A stretch of 64,000 bases of DNA from Brevundimonas sp. (GCF_029946145.1 NZ_JAQSDY010000004.1:1-64000), one strand, 5' to 3'. Shown: positions 1-11,446, counted from the stretch's first letter. Program-made: numbers and translations. The notes: generated by a model from the letters alone, not told the origin.

Positions 1-122
1 GTTGCAGATAGTTCGATTACCCCTTGCCGACGGAGAGCCGTCCACACAGGGTCGGAAGCGGTCGTCCAGAGCGGTGCGGCTTGCTGACATTCCCGTCGGC
101 GGCCGAACGGACCTGAACAAGG

Positions 123-1508
123 CTACGCCTTGGGCTTGGCCGCGCCCTTCGTCGCCCGCTCCACCACGGCCTTGCCTGTGTCTGTCTGGGCCAGCCCCTC
201 CAGCATCGCTCCGAGGGCCTGGCCGCCCTTCGCGCTGAACACGTCGGTGATGCTGTTCATGCCCGCGGGCACGTCGCCGCCCGTCACGATCACCTTGATG
301 TCGGCGTCGCTCAGGGCCTGGGCCTGGGCGACGCCCACGGTCTGCCCGGCCTTGATCTGCTCCACGCGCACCAGATAGCTCTGGTAGCCGTCGTTGCCGC
401 CGATCTCCCGGGCCAGTTCGATCTGCGTCGTGACCGGCGCCAGAAGCAGCAGCCGTTCGGCTTCGGCGCGGCTCTGACCCTGCGCCAGCAAGCCTTCGGC
501 GTCGAGCTTCTGCTGAGCCAGGGTTCCCTGCGCGACCAGCTCCAGCCTCTGGCGTTCCGCCTCCGCGGCGATGACCTGCTGTTGGCGCTGTCCCTCGGCC
601 CGGATGATGGTGACCTCGCGCTCCTGCGCGGCCTGGACTTCCGCGACCCCCTTGGCGATGTCGGCGGCGCGCGTATCGGCGACCAGCTTCACATCCATCT
701 CACGTTCGGTGGTGTCCTTCTGGGCGACCAGAACTTCCTGCTCGGCGACCTGTTTGGCGATGCCGACCTGCTTTTCCTGCTCGGCCGTCCGCATGCCGAC
801 CTGTTGCAGGGCGTCCTGCTTGTTCACCTCGACGATGCGTTCGGCCTCGATTTCCTTGGTCCGGGCCATCTGGCTGTTCATCGCCACGGCCTCGCGGCTC
901 TCGCGATCAATGCGGGATTTCTCCTTCGCCATGATGTTGGCTATGACCTGCGAATTGGCGCTGTCGCGGATGTCCATGAACTCGATGTTCTTGACCGTCT
1001 CGACGCCCCACGCCTGAAGCTGGTTGTCCACCTGGGCGGTGAAGGCCTCGGCCAGGGTGGATCGGGCTTCGAGGATGTCCTCGAGCTTGTGGGTGGCGAG
1101 CACGTTCCGGACCGCGCCCTGGAGGATGCCGGACAGCTGGTGTTGCAGCTCGTCGAAATTGGCGACCTTTTCCGCCGCCGTGTCCGACTTGGCGATCCGC
1201 ATGAACGCCTGTACGTCCACGCGGAACGGGAGGCGCCCGGTGTCGTAGGCCTCGTAGTCCTTCAGGTTCACGTCAAAGATGGAGACCGGGAATTTGGTCA
1301 CCAGCACGCCGATTCGGGGCAGGAAGGCTGGCCACTCGTAATAGACGTTTCCGGCTTCCTGGCTGGCGCCGTAGCTGACGCGGGATCGTCCGCGCTGCAC
1401 GATGTGAACCTCGTTGGTCGGGACTACCCGGCGCAGAACCAGCGCAATCAGGAATCCAATGGCGAAGACGCCGAGCGCGACGCCGCCGGCAACGAAATAC
1501 ATGGTCAT
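123..1508 (-). CDS. Flotillin-like SPFH/band 7 membrane protein
   Basis: The 461-residue product begins with one hydrophobic segment (about residues 3-26) followed by an SPFH/band 7 domain (about 30-200). A long Ala/Glu/Gln-rich coiled coil follows (about 200-370), rich in AE repeats typical of flotillins and YqiK-like proteins. Such proteins form oligomeric scaffolds in membrane microdomains. I chose the ATG at 1508 because a GGGGAT Shine-Dalgarno sequence lies just upstream and the protein then starts at the membrane anchor, as in the family. The same frame opens further upstream (ATG at 1541, TTG at 1559) without a convincing ribosome site. The family is clear; the cellular role is unknown. 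Confidence 0.85.
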   Translation of the reverse strand: MTMYFVAGGVALGVFAIGFLIALVLRRVVPTNEVHIVQRGRSRVSYGASQEAGNVYYEWPAFLPRIGVLVTKFPVSIFDVNLKDYEAYDTGRLPFRVDVQAFMRIAKSDTAAEKVANFDELQHQLSGILQGAVRNVLATHKLEDILEARSTLAEAFTAQVDNQLQAWGVETVKNIEFMDIRDSANSQVIANIMAKEKSRIDRESREAVAMNSQMARTKEIEAERIVEVNKQDALQQVGMRTAEQEKQVGIAKQVAEQEVLVAQKDTTEREMDVKLVADTRAADIAKGVAEVQAAQEREVTIIRAEGQRQQQVIAAEAERQRLELVAQGTLAQQKLDAEGLLAQGQSRAEAERLLLLAPVTTQIELAREIGGNDGYQSYLVRVEQIKAGQTVGVAQAQALSDADIKVIVTGGDVPAGMNSITDVFSAKGGQALGAMLEGLAQTDTGKAVVERATKGAAKPKA

Positions 1509-1705
1509 GAGGATCCCCGATATTCGCCGGACTATGTCCATAAAGTCCGGGCGCCGCAACTACTGCGGGAGGCTGCGCGCGCGCCGGCTCGGCGGCTGGC
1601 GGCGGCGGCTGGCGCCCCGGGCGGACATCGCGAATGGCCGGGCGGGGTCGGGAGCGGACTGTCACCTGAGGGTGGAAAGCGGAACTCGACCATGCACAAT
1701 GGGGA

Positions 1706-1900
1706 ATGGCGCGTTTGACCCGAAATCGCAGTGGAGTGCCGTCGGAGGCAAACCTGTCCGAGTTGTCCGACGCCGAGCTTGAGAACGAAGCTGCGCGCGT
1801 GGCTGGCCGGTTGGCGACACCTCTCTCACCGCTTCTCTCAAAGCTGTTTCTGAAGAAGCGTGACGCAGTCCAAGCCGAACAGGCGCGGCGCGCGGACTAG
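1706..1900 (+). CDS. Possible small hypothetical protein
   Basis: This 64-residue frame is charged and probably helical, with a central LSDAELENEAARVAG segment and a Lys/Arg-rich tail. No signal peptide, membrane segment or known motif is visible. Its third-position GC is lower than that of its neighbours and the purine run GGGGA abuts the ATG, so the start is poor. It stands between the flotillin gene and the GNAT gene, transcribed away from flotillin. It may be a real orphan gene, a remnant or chance. Confidence 0.35.
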   Translation: MARLTRNRSGVPSEANLSELSDAELENEAARVAGRLATPLSPLLSKLFLKKRDAVQAEQARRAD

Positions 1901-2313
1901 GGTCGGCTTTGGGTCGGAAGCGGACACGGCTTTCGGGGCCAGACGCCGACCTTCGGATGTCTGTGCGCTCGATGCGCATTGAACCGGTTTCGCGGTGGTG
2001 GCTTGCTCCGCCTCAGGCGCGTCACAGGGGGCCAGGCCGCAGGCGGACATGAAGACTCTCGCCCCCTCCGACCCGCCACTTTCGTCCCCGAAACCCGCTA
2101 CTCTCGCCCCTTCGCCTCAAGGCGAAGCCGCGGCCTTCCCACCCCTGCGTCCGTTTCTGACGCGTGGCCGTGCATACTGACCAGATGCCCGCCGGGCCTG
2201 GTCCTTGACAATACTGAACCCTCCGCCGCCGCCGTCCAGGCGCCGGCTTTCGCAAGACGCCCACGGCCTCCGGCCCGGGCGGCGGGCCTTCACAATTTTT
2301 CGGGACCGACCCG
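1901..2313. other. Gene-free spacer with short repeats
   Basis: I see no supported gene here. It contains GGGTCGGAAGCGG (1911-1923), which also occurs at 49-61. Two tandem copies of ACCCGCYACTYTCGYCCC (2071-2089 and 2093-2110) recur once more at 57392-57410. A perfect 8-bp hairpin lies at 2110-2127 (CTTCGCCT, loop CA, AGGCGAAG). A TTGACA hexamer occurs near 2207, without an obvious -10 partner or downstream plus-strand gene. Confidence 0.5.
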
Positions 2314-3012
2314 CTACTTTGGAGACATCTCCGGCCCGTCCAGCACCGTGTAGGTGATGGGCGTCCGAACCGAAAACCCGAGCGTCTGGTAGAGGGCGAT
2401 CGTCGCCGCGTGCGTCGCGACAACGTGCAGGAAGGCTTGTTCGCCGCGCTCCAGGATCCGCTGCGTCGCCACCCGCATCAGGGCGCCGGCGTAGCCGTGG
2501 CCGCGGTGGTCGGGATGGGTGCAGACGCCCGACACCTCGGTGAACCCGGCGGGGCGCATCCGCTCCCCGGCCATGGCGATCAGCCGGCCGTCCCGCTTCA
2601 CGCCGATGAAGTCGCCGAGTTGGTGGGTCTTTTCGAAGAAGGGACCCGGCGCCGTCAGGGTCGCCAGCGCCAGCATGTCGGCGGCGTCGGCCTCGCCCAG
2701 CGGTTCGAAGGCGATGTCCCGTCCGCCCGCCGTCAGGGCCGAGGCCGTCATCTGCACGCAGGGAGTCCTGGACCGGACCCGGGCCGCGGGCGGCGGAGGC
2801 ATGGCGCCCGCCTCGACCAGCCCCATGCCGTTGGGCGATACGTTCAGAGCGGCCAGCGCCTGCTGGCTCTCCGGCGAGGCGTCAGCCGCCGCCCCGAACA
2901 GGGCGTATGCCGGATCGAACCGCAGCGCCCGCGCGTCGCCGAGCGCCAGATCGGCCTGGCGGCTGGTCAGGGTGCTCCAGACCGGACGGTCCAACGGATG
3001 GGCAGGGCTCAT
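2314..3012 (-). CDS. GNAT-family N-acetyltransferase
   Basis: The 232-residue protein carries a C-terminal GNAT fold (about residues 105-225). The acetyl-CoA loop reads HPDHRGHGYAGALM near residue 165, the strand before it is EVSGVCTHP, and the late ALYQTLGF motif is also present. The layout resembles FR47-like acetyltransferases, with a divergent N-terminal half. The substrate cannot be told from sequence. It is a monocistronic minus-strand gene upstream (in sequence) of trpS, 67 bp from the trpS stop. Confidence 0.85.
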   Translation of the reverse strand: MSPAHPLDRPVWSTLTSRQADLALGDARALRFDPAYALFGAAADASPESQQALAALNVSPNGMGLVEAGAMPPPPAARVRSRTPCVQMTASALTAGGRDIAFEPLGEADAADMLALATLTAPGPFFEKTHQLGDFIGVKRDGRLIAMAGERMRPAGFTEVSGVCTHPDHRGHGYAGALMRVATQRILERGEQAFLHVVATHAATIALYQTLGFSVRTPITYTVLDGPEMSPK

Positions 3013-3079
3013 CGGCCCTGTCTAGCGCAAGCGGGGCCGTTCGCCAGGGGGGCGGGAGCGCGGCGTCCGGAAGCCGCCG

Positions 3080-4125
<1,046 letters not shown>

Positions 4126-4129
<4 letters not shown>

Positions 4130-5721
4130 TCCAGTCCGGTCGGCGTTGCGGCGCCGGGTTCACGCTTCAGCGTCGCCTTGAGTTCCGAGACGCTGACGGC
4201 GCGGAAAAGCACGAGGCAGGCGCCATAGACAAGGGCGCCGGCGCCGCACACGACCAGAACCGCGATTTCCTTGGCAAGGAGCAGGCGGCTCAGAGCATCG
4301 TAGTTGACGCCCGCCAGCACCAGCAGGGCGGCCATGACGGCGCTGGCGGCCAGCACGCGAAACAGGCGCGACAGGAACCGCGGCGAGGGCCGCCAGGCGT
4401 CCTCCCGGATCAGGGTCCCGGCCAGCAGGGACACGTTGATCCAGGCCGACAGGCTGGTGGCGATGGCGAGGCCGAGCACGCCGTCGACGCCGATGCTGGA
4501 CAGCCAGTAGAACAGACTGGCCCCCACGACGATCGTGAAGATCACCGAGGCCACGGCGTAGATCATCGGACGCCGGGTATCCTCGCGGGCGAAGAAGGGC
4601 GGCGTCAGGACCTTGGCCAGGACGAAGGCCGGCACGCCCCAGGCGAACTGGCGCAGCACGTCGGCGGTGCGGGCCGCGTCCTGACTGGTGAAGGCGCCGC
4701 GCGTCACCGTGGCGTCGATGACGAAGAAGGGAATGACAAACAGGGCCACGGCGGCCGGGAGAGTGAATGCCATGGCCAGGGTGATGCCGTCGTCCAGCGT
4801 GCGGCGCCCTCCTTCGTGGTCACCGGAAACGAAGGCCCTTGTCAGGCGCGGAACCAGCGCCAGGCCGATGGCCACGCCGATCAGGCCCAACGGCAGCTGG
4901 TACAGCCGGTCCGCGTTGTAGATGACCGACCGGGCGCCCTCATCGGAGCCGGCCAGCATCTGGCTGACCAGCGAGTTGACCTGCATCGCGCCGCCCGCGA
5001 GCGCGCCGGGCACGGCGAGGGCGAGAGCTCGCTTCACATTGGGCGTCAGGCGCGGCCATGACAGACGCAAGGTCACCCCGAGGCGCCGCACGCCCCACCA
5101 CAGCAGCGCGGCCTGCAGGAAGCCCGAGATGGTCACGGCGCCGGTGACCCACAGCAGTACGGCCGGCTGGCTGGCGGGCACGACATAGGCGGCCAGCAGC
5201 GGCGTCAGGGTGCAAAGGTTGAGGAAGACCGGCACGGCCGCCGAGAGGGCGAACTTGCCGGCCGTATTCAGCACGCCTGACAGCAGCGAGGCCACCGTCA
5301 TGCAGGCCAGATAGGGCATGGCGAGCTGGGTGGCGGTGACGGCGACCGACATGACGCCGGCCTGATCGCGATAGGCCGACAGAAGCCAAGGCATGATCCA
5401 TGGCATCAGCACCTGCAACAGGATGCAGAAGCCCGAGACTACCGCCAGCATGAAGGACATGGCCTCGGACGCCGTGACCGCCGCGGCCTCCTCGCCTTCG
5501 CGGGCCCGGACGCCGCCGTAGACAGGCACGAAGGCCTGGGCGAAGGCGCCCTCGGCGAACAGGCGGCGGAACATGTTGGGCAGCATCAACGCCGTGGTGA
5601 AGGCGTCCATCATCGGTCCCTGCCCGAACCGGGCCGCCAGAGCCATGTCCCGGGCGAAACCAAGGATGCGGCTGCCCAGGGTCAGGGTTGCTTGCACCAG
5701 GGTGTTGCGGGCGAGGCTCAT
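4126..5721 (-). CDS. murJ: Lipid II flippase MurJ (MviN)
   Basis: A 531-residue polytopic membrane protein with about 14 hydrophobic helices, belonging to the MOP exporter superfamily. It starts with the family hallmark [16 protein letters not shown] near residues 18-33, where the conserved Arg residues of MurJ lie. It flips lipid II across the inner membrane for peptidoglycan synthesis. It sits 32 bp after glnD and overlaps trpS by 4 bp. Length and motifs are normal. Confidence 0.96.
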
Positions 5722-5753
5722 GAAATGCTCGGAATTCGGGACTGGATCAGCGC

Positions 5754-8444
5754 TTAGCGTGGTTCCGGCGTCCGCGATACCGGCTCTTGCGCCGACCGGC
5801 GGCGGCCGACTTCGGAGACGTCCCGCAGGCTGGCCCGAACCGGGGCCGAGACGCGATGTCCGGCGCGCTCGGTGAAGTCGAGCACGGTTTCCAGATCGGC
5901 GCGCAGGGCGTCCAGCGTCGGGCCGGACTGCGGCTTCCGGCCCGACGCGTCGGTGACGTAGAAGCTGTCGACCGCACGCTCGCCGAAGCCGGCGATATGG
6001 GCCGAGCGGATCGACAGGCGGTGGATGGCCAAGGCCCGGGCCAGATCGGCCAGCAGGCCCGGGCGGTCGGCGCCGGACACCTCGACCACGGCGGCTGTCG
6101 GACTTTCGTCCAGATCGACCATGGCGGTGGGACGCACGTCGAAGGCGGCGCGGCGAGGGTTGTGTGGAACGGTGGGGGCTGGCGCTGTCGGGACGCCGCC
6201 GCGCGCGGCGGTTTCCAGTCCCTCGATCAGACGCGTCAGGCGGCGCGGCTCGGACTGGCCGTAGGGGGCGCCGCCGCCGTCCTGGAGTTCGAACACGTCC
6301 AGGGCTGTGCCATCCGGAGCTGTGGCGACCCGGGCGCCGACGACATCGGCCCCGGCGGCGGCGAGGGCGTCGGCCAGGTCAACGAACAGGCCCGGCCGGT
6401 CGCGGGCGGCGACGGCCACGCGGGTGGCGGCGCGGTCGTCCTCGTCGCTGCCCGCGACGGTCACGGCTTCGGCGGCGGCGCCGCTGGCGCGGGCGCGGGC
6501 GACCAGGGCCGGATAGTCGTCCAGCGGATCGGCGTGGGTCATGTCCTCGCCGCGGAACACGCCCTCGGTGCGCTGGTACAGGTCGCGGATGAGGTTGCCC
6601 TTCCACGCATTCCAGACGCCCGGTCCGACGGCGCGGATGTCGGCCACGGTCAGGATCAGCAGGGTCCGCAGCCGCTCGGGGTCGCCGACCAGCTTCGTGA
6701 ATGCGCGCACGGTGGCCGGATCCGAGACGTCGCGCTTCTGGGCGTAGTCGCTGAGAGCCAGGTGATTGCGCACCAGCCAGACCACGAACTCGGTGCGGCG
6801 CGGGTCGAGGCCCAGCCGGTCGCAGGCCCGCCGCGCGGCGATGGCCCCGTCCTCCAGCTGACCCCGGTCCCCGCCCTTGCCGACGTCATGCAGCAGCATG
6901 GCCAGCATCAGGGCCTCGAAGTCGTCGATGCGGTGGACGATCTCGGTCGAGGCCGGATGATCGGCCTTCAGCTTGCCGCGCCAGATGTCGTTGATGATGC
7001 CGATGGCCTGCAGCGTGTGCTCGTCGACCGTATAGGCGTGGTACATGTTGAACTGGGTCTGGCCGACGATCCGCCCCCATTCGGGCAGGAACCGGCCCAG
7101 CAGGCCCGTCTCGTTCATCAGGGTCAGGACCCGGTAGGGCCGCTGGCCGTGGGCCAGGATGTCGAGGAAGGCGCGGGTCGCCTCGGGGTCGCGGCGCAGC
7201 GACGGGGTCACCAGCGACAGCGACCGGCTGACGGCCGAAAAGGCGTCGGGGTGCAGGTCGAGGTCATGCTGGTCGGCGCAGCGGAACAGCATCAGCAGCT
7301 TCTCGGGCGCGGCGACGAAGACCTCGGGACCGATGACGGACAGGCGACCGGCGTCCTCGACGAAGCCCTCAACGCCCAGCCTCCGTTTGCGGCCCGGGAT
7401 CAGGCGCGAAAGGCTCATGGTCGGCTTCTGCTGGCGCGCCTCCAGCTTGGCCGACATGGCGCGGGTCAGGGCGCCGACGTCGCGGGCGATGAGAAAGTAA
7501 CGGCGCATGAAACGCTCGACCGCTGGCTCGTCGCCGCGTCCACGCCAGCCCATGCGGCGGGCGACCTCGGGCTGAAGATCGAAGGTCAGCTTCTCCTCGG
7601 CCCGGCCGGCCGTGAGGTGCAGATGCGTCCGGGTGCGCCACAGGAAGTCGAAGGCCTCTTCGAACGTCCGGCGTTCGCGGGCGGTCAACAGGTCGTCCAG
7701 CACCCGGGCGCCGAGCGGGCTTTCCGGAGCCAGCGAGCGGGCGATCCAGAACAGGGTGTTGAGGTCCCGGAGCCCGCCCTTGCCGTCCTTGACGTTGGGC
7801 TCGACGCGATAGCGGACGGCGCCTGATTTCTGGTGGCGCAGGTCGCGCTCGGTCAGTTTGGCGGCGATGAAGGATCGGGGGTCGGCCTTGACCACCATGG
7901 CGCGGAAACGGGCGATAAAATCACCGGCCAGCCGGTCATCGCCGGCCAGGGGCCGCGCCTCCAGCAGGGTGGTGCGGATCACCATGTCGGATCTGGCCAA
8001 CGCCAGGCATTCATCGACCGAGCGCGCCGACTGGCCGACCTTCACACCCAGATCCCACAGGACGTAGAGCATGAACTCGATCACCTGTTCTGTGCGCGGG
8101 ATCGACTTCCACGGGCGCAGGAAAAGCAGGTCGAGGTCAGAGAAGGGCGCCAGCACGCCCCGGCCGTAGCCGCCCACCGCGATCAGGCTGAGCCGCTCGG
8201 CCTCGGTCGGGTTGTGGGCGGGATAGAGGGTTTCGGTGGTGAATCGCCACAGGGCGGTCAGCAGGTCGTCGGCGGCGGCGGAATAGAGCCGGGCCACCTC
8301 GACGCCCTCGCCGCCGGCGTCGAGGCGGCGGGCGGCGCGGGCGCGCGCGGCGTCGTAACTTTCGCGCAGGATGCCGGCGACCGCCTTGCGCACATCGGGG
8401 GCGGACGCGGCCTCGATCAGCCGGTCGTCGAGGGCGGCGGTCAC
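5754..8444 (-). CDS. glnD: Bifunctional PII uridylyltransferase/uridylyl-removing enzyme
   Basis: The 896-residue protein has all four GlnD domains. The nucleotidyltransferase shows GGYGRGVLAPFSDLDLLF near residues 92-109 and the linker helical region follows. The HD domain shows MLLHDVGKGGD near 515, and two ACT domains start at RDRPGLFVDLADAL and ADRPGLLADLARAL in the last 220 residues. GlnD modifies and demodifies PII (GlnB/GlnK) in response to glutamine. The GTG start overlaps the mutS stop as GTGA, indicating coupling in the mutS-glnD-murJ-trpS operon. Confidence 0.97.
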   Translation of the reverse strand: MTAALDDRLIEAASAPDVRKAVAGILRESYDAARARAARRLDAGGEGVEVARLYSAAADDLLTALWRFTTETLYPAHNPTEAERLSLIAVGGYGRGVLAPFSDLDLLFLRPWKSIPRTEQVIEFMLYVLWDLGVKVGQSARSVDECLALARSDMVIRTTLLEARPLAGDDRLAGDFIARFRAMVVKADPRSFIAAKLTERDLRHQKSGAVRYRVEPNVKDGKGGLRDLNTLFWIARSLAPESPLGARVLDDLLTARERRTFEEAFDFLWRTRTHLHLTAGRAEEKLTFDLQPEVARRMGWRGRGDEPAVERFMRRYFLIARDVGALTRAMSAKLEARQQKPTMSLSRLIPGRKRRLGVEGFVEDAGRLSVIGPEVFVAAPEKLLMLFRCADQHDLDLHPDAFSAVSRSLSLVTPSLRRDPEATRAFLDILAHGQRPYRVLTLMNETGLLGRFLPEWGRIVGQTQFNMYHAYTVDEHTLQAIGIINDIWRGKLKADHPASTEIVHRIDDFEALMLAMLLHDVGKGGDRGQLEDGAIAARRACDRLGLDPRRTEFVVWLVRNHLALSDYAQKRDVSDPATVRAFTKLVGDPERLRTLLILTVADIRAVGPGVWNAWKGNLIRDLYQRTEGVFRGEDMTHADPLDDYPALVARARASGAAAEAVTVAGSDEDDRAATRVAVAARDRPGLFVDLADALAAAGADVVGARVATAPDGTALDVFELQDGGGAPYGQSEPRRLTRLIEGLETAARGGVPTAPAPTVPHNPRRAAFDVRPTAMVDLDESPTAAVVEVSGADRPGLLADLARALAIHRLSIRSAHIAGFGERAVDSFYVTDASGRKPQSGPTLDALRADLETVLDFTERAGHRVSAPVRASLRDVSEVGRRRSAQEPVSRTPEPR

Positions 8445-11134
8445 CGGCGGCCCAGACCCTTCAGCCGGTACAGCGCCTCCAGCGCCTCGCGCGGGGACAG
8501 TTCGTCTGGCTCGATGGCGTGGAGCGCGTCCTCGACCGCGGATGATAGGGGCGGCCGGGCCGGCTCGGCGATGGCGAACAGTGGCAGGTCATCCAGACTG
8601 ATGGCGGCGCTCTTCTCGCCTTCCAGCCGGTCAAGCACCTCCCGGGCGCGGGTCACGACAGCGGCGGGGACCCCGGCCAGTCTGGCGACCTGGACGCCGT
8701 AGCTGCGGTCGGCGGCGCCGGGCGCGGCCTCGTGCAGGAAGACGAGGTCCCCGTTCCATTCCTTCGCGACCATCGACAGGTTGCAGACATGGGCCAGCCG
8801 CGTCTCGAGGCCGGCCAGCTCGTGGTAGTGGGTGGCGAACAGGGTGCGGGCGCGGTTGCGATCGTGCAGGGCCTCGGCGACGGCCCAGGCGATGGCGAGG
8901 CCGTCATAGGTGGCGGTGCCGCGGCCGATCTCGTCCAGCACCACGAAGCTGCGTTCTGTGGCCTGGGTCAGGATGGCGGCGGTTTCGACCATCTCGGTCA
9001 TGAAGGTGGAACGGCCCCGGGCCAGATCGTCGCCGGCGCCGACGCGGCTGAACAGCCGGTCGACGACGCCGAGCCGCATGGCGCGGGCGGGCACGAAGGC
9101 TCCAGCCTGGGCCAGCACGACCAGAAGCGCGTTCTGGCGCAGGAAGGTCGACTTGCCGGCCATGTTCGGGCCGGTGACGATCGACAGCCGGGCGCAGGCT
9201 GAGCCGGAGCCGTCGAGCCGGCAGTTGTTGGGGGTGTAGGGATCGCCCTGGGCCTTCACCGCAGCCTCGACCACCGGGTGACGGCCGGCGGTGACCTCGA
9301 AACAGGTCGTGTCATCGACCGCGGGACGGACAGCGCCGACCTCCTCGGCCCATTCCGCGAGGGCGGCGTGGGCGTCGAGTTCGGCCAAGGCCTCGGCCAC
9401 CGCCTGCAGCGGCTGGGCCTGCGCCTGGACCGTGGTGCGCCAGACCTCGAAGGTCTCGCCCTCGATGGCCAGCGCGCGGTGCCCGGCCTGGCTGATCTTC
9501 GCGTCCAGCTCGGACAGTTCGACGGTGGTGAAGCGGACCTGGTTGGCCAGGGTCTGCCGGTGGATGAAGGGGCTCTCGCCCGAGGGGCGCAACAGGGGCT
9601 CGGCGGCCTTGGCCGAGGTCTCGAGGAAATAGCCGAGGACGGCGTTGTGGCGGATCTTGAACGGCACCCCGGCCTCGGACACGGCGCGGGCCTCGAGGTC
9701 GGCGACGACGCGGCGGCTGTCGTCGCGCAGGCGGCGCGCCTCTTCCAGCTCGGGGCGATAGCCGGCCGAGACGAAGCCGCCGTCGCGGGCCAGGTGCGGG
9801 GGCTCGGCGACCAGACCCTCGGCCAGATCCACCAGCAGGCGGCCCAGTCCCGGCGACAGGGTCAGCCTGTCCAGCGCGGCGACGATGCGGGCTGGCGGTT
9901 CGGTCAGCGGATCGCGGGCGGGCGGGAACAGGCCGGAGATGCCTTCGGCGATCGACAGGCCCGTGCGGATGGCGGCGAGGTCGCGCGGCCCACCGCGGCC
10001 CAGCACGAGGCGGGAGGTGGCGCGGGCGATGTCGGACGAGGCGCGCAGGCCCTCGCGCAGGTCGCGGCGCAGGTCGCGGCGTTCCAGCAGCCATTCGACG
10101 GCGTCGAGTGCGTGATTGATGGCCGTGGTGTCGCGCAGCGGCCGGGCGATGCGCTCGGCCAGCGCTCGCGCCCCGCCCGAGGTGACGGTGCGGTCGATGC
10201 AGGCCAGCAGCGAGCCTTCGCGTTCGCCGCGCTGGGTGCGGTCGATCTCGAGACTGAGCCTTGTCGCCGGGTCGATGGCGAGGAAGCCGCTGTCGCCCGA
10301 GCGGCGCGGCGGCGACAGGGCGGGGATCTTTCCGGCCTGGGTGGTCTCCAGATAGGCGGCGATCAGGCCGAGGGCCGAAACCTCGGCCTCCTCGAAGGCG
10401 CCGAAGCCGTCCAGCGAGGCGACGCCGTACAGCCGCTCGACCCGCACCCGCGCGCCCACCGGTTCGGCCAGAGCCTGGGGCAGGGCCTGAACCACGCCGC
10501 CCGAGCCGTCTAGCGCGGCTTTCGTCGCCTCGTCCGAGAACAGGCGGTCGGGCACCAGAACTTCGGACGGCCGGAACGAGGCCAGGGTCGCGCCGAGGTC
10601 TTCCAGCGAACAGGCCACAGCGTCGACCGAGCCGGCCGACAGTTCGACCACGGCGACAGCGGCGCGCCCCTTGCGCACCGAGACGGCGGCCAGACGGTTG
10701 GCGCCCCGCGCGTCCAGCAGGCTGTCCTCGGTCAGGGTCCCGGGGGTGACGACGCGGACGATGTCGCGATGGACCACGGCCTTGGAACCGCGCTTGCGCG
10801 CCTCGGACGGCGCTTCCAGCTGTTCGCAGATGGCGGCCTTGAACCCTTGCCGGATCAGCCGGGCCAGATAGCCGTCCAGCGCATGGACCGGCACCCCGGC
10901 CATGGGGATGTCCTGACCCTGGTGCTTGCCGCGTTTGGTCAGGGTGATGCCCAGGGCGGCGGAGGCGATCTCGGCGTCCCTGAAAAACAGCTCGTAGAAA
11001 TCGCCCATGCGGAAAAACACGATGGCGTCTGGCTGGCTGGCCTTGGCCGCCAGGAATTGCGCCATGACGGGCGTCGTCCCCTCGCTGGACGGGACGGCGT
11101 CGGCTGTCGGGAAGGGGGCGAGGGGGGCGTTCAT
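8441..11134 (-). CDS. mutS: DNA mismatch repair protein MutS
   Basis: Full-length MutS (897 residues). The N-terminal mismatch-binding module contains MGDFYELF near residue 43, with the Phe-x-Glu pair that intercalates at mispairs. The C-terminal ATPase has Walker A GPNMAGKSTFLRQ, and Walker B/signature DEIGRGTATYDGLAIAW. It is the first gene of the minus-strand operon and diverges from the riboswitch-controlled btuB gene. Confidence 0.98.
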   Translation of the reverse strand: MNAPLAPFPTADAVPSSEGTTPVMAQFLAAKASQPDAIVFFRMGDFYELFFRDAEIASAALGITLTKRGKHQGQDIPMAGVPVHALDGYLARLIRQGFKAAICEQLEAPSEARKRGSKAVVHRDIVRVVTPGTLTEDSLLDARGANRLAAVSVRKGRAAVAVVELSAGSVDAVACSLEDLGATLASFRPSEVLVPDRLFSDEATKAALDGSGGVVQALPQALAEPVGARVRVERLYGVASLDGFGAFEEAEVSALGLIAAYLETTQAGKIPALSPPRRSGDSGFLAIDPATRLSLEIDRTQRGEREGSLLACIDRTVTSGGARALAERIARPLRDTTAINHALDAVEWLLERRDLRRDLREGLRASSDIARATSRLVLGRGGPRDLAAIRTGLSIAEGISGLFPPARDPLTEPPARIVAALDRLTLSPGLGRLLVDLAEGLVAEPPHLARDGGFVSAGYRPELEEARRLRDDSRRVVADLEARAVSEAGVPFKIRHNAVLGYFLETSAKAAEPLLRPSGESPFIHRQTLANQVRFTTVELSELDAKISQAGHRALAIEGETFEVWRTTVQAQAQPLQAVAEALAELDAHAALAEWAEEVGAVRPAVDDTTCFEVTAGRHPVVEAAVKAQGDPYTPNNCRLDGSGSACARLSIVTGPNMAGKSTFLRQNALLVVLAQAGAFVPARAMRLGVVDRLFSRVGAGDDLARGRSTFMTEMVETAAILTQATERSFVVLDEIGRGTATYDGLAIAWAVAEALHDRNRARTLFATHYHELAGLETRLAHVCNLSMVAKEWNGDLVFLHEAAPGAADRSYGVQVARLAGVPAAVVTRAREVLDRLEGEKSAAISLDDLPLFAIAEPARPPLSSAVEDALHAIEPDELSPREALEALYRLKGLGRR

Positions 11135-11189
11135 TGGAGCGCCGCAAGGTGAAGGATTGCGGCCTGCGCCTCAAGCGTCTTGCGCAAGC

Positions 11190-11385
11190 TGTGCCGCACT
11201 GCGACAAGCCCGGCAGGCGGTTAAGGGAACGCGGTGAGATACCGCGGCTGTGCCCGCAACTGTAGGCGGCGAGGCCGTCGCTCGTTCCGGACGTTCGCGT
11301 CCGGCGCCACTGGGCAACCGGGAAGGCGAGGGCGGCGACTGTTGACCCGCAAGCCAGGAGACCTGGCCGCCGCGTCGCTCGTCCG
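11190..11385 (+). promoter_or_regulatory. Cobalamin (B12) riboswitch
   Basis: The hallmark core is present in order. GGGAACGCGGTGAGATACCG starts at 11225, then the CTGTGCCCGCAACTGT segment (11248-11263), GCCACTGGGCAACCGGGAAGG (about 11306 on), and finally the B12 box AAGCCAGGAGACCTGG at 11351-11366. It lies 160 bp upstream of a BtuB-like receptor gene on the same strand. This is the expected arrangement for repression of B12 uptake when adenosylcobalamin is abundant. The outer limits are estimates. Confidence 0.93.
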
Positions 11386-11446
11386 CTGTCCGGGATCAGA
11401 CAGAGGCGTGGGGCCAACCCTTCCCTGCGGGGAAGCCGTTCCGTCG

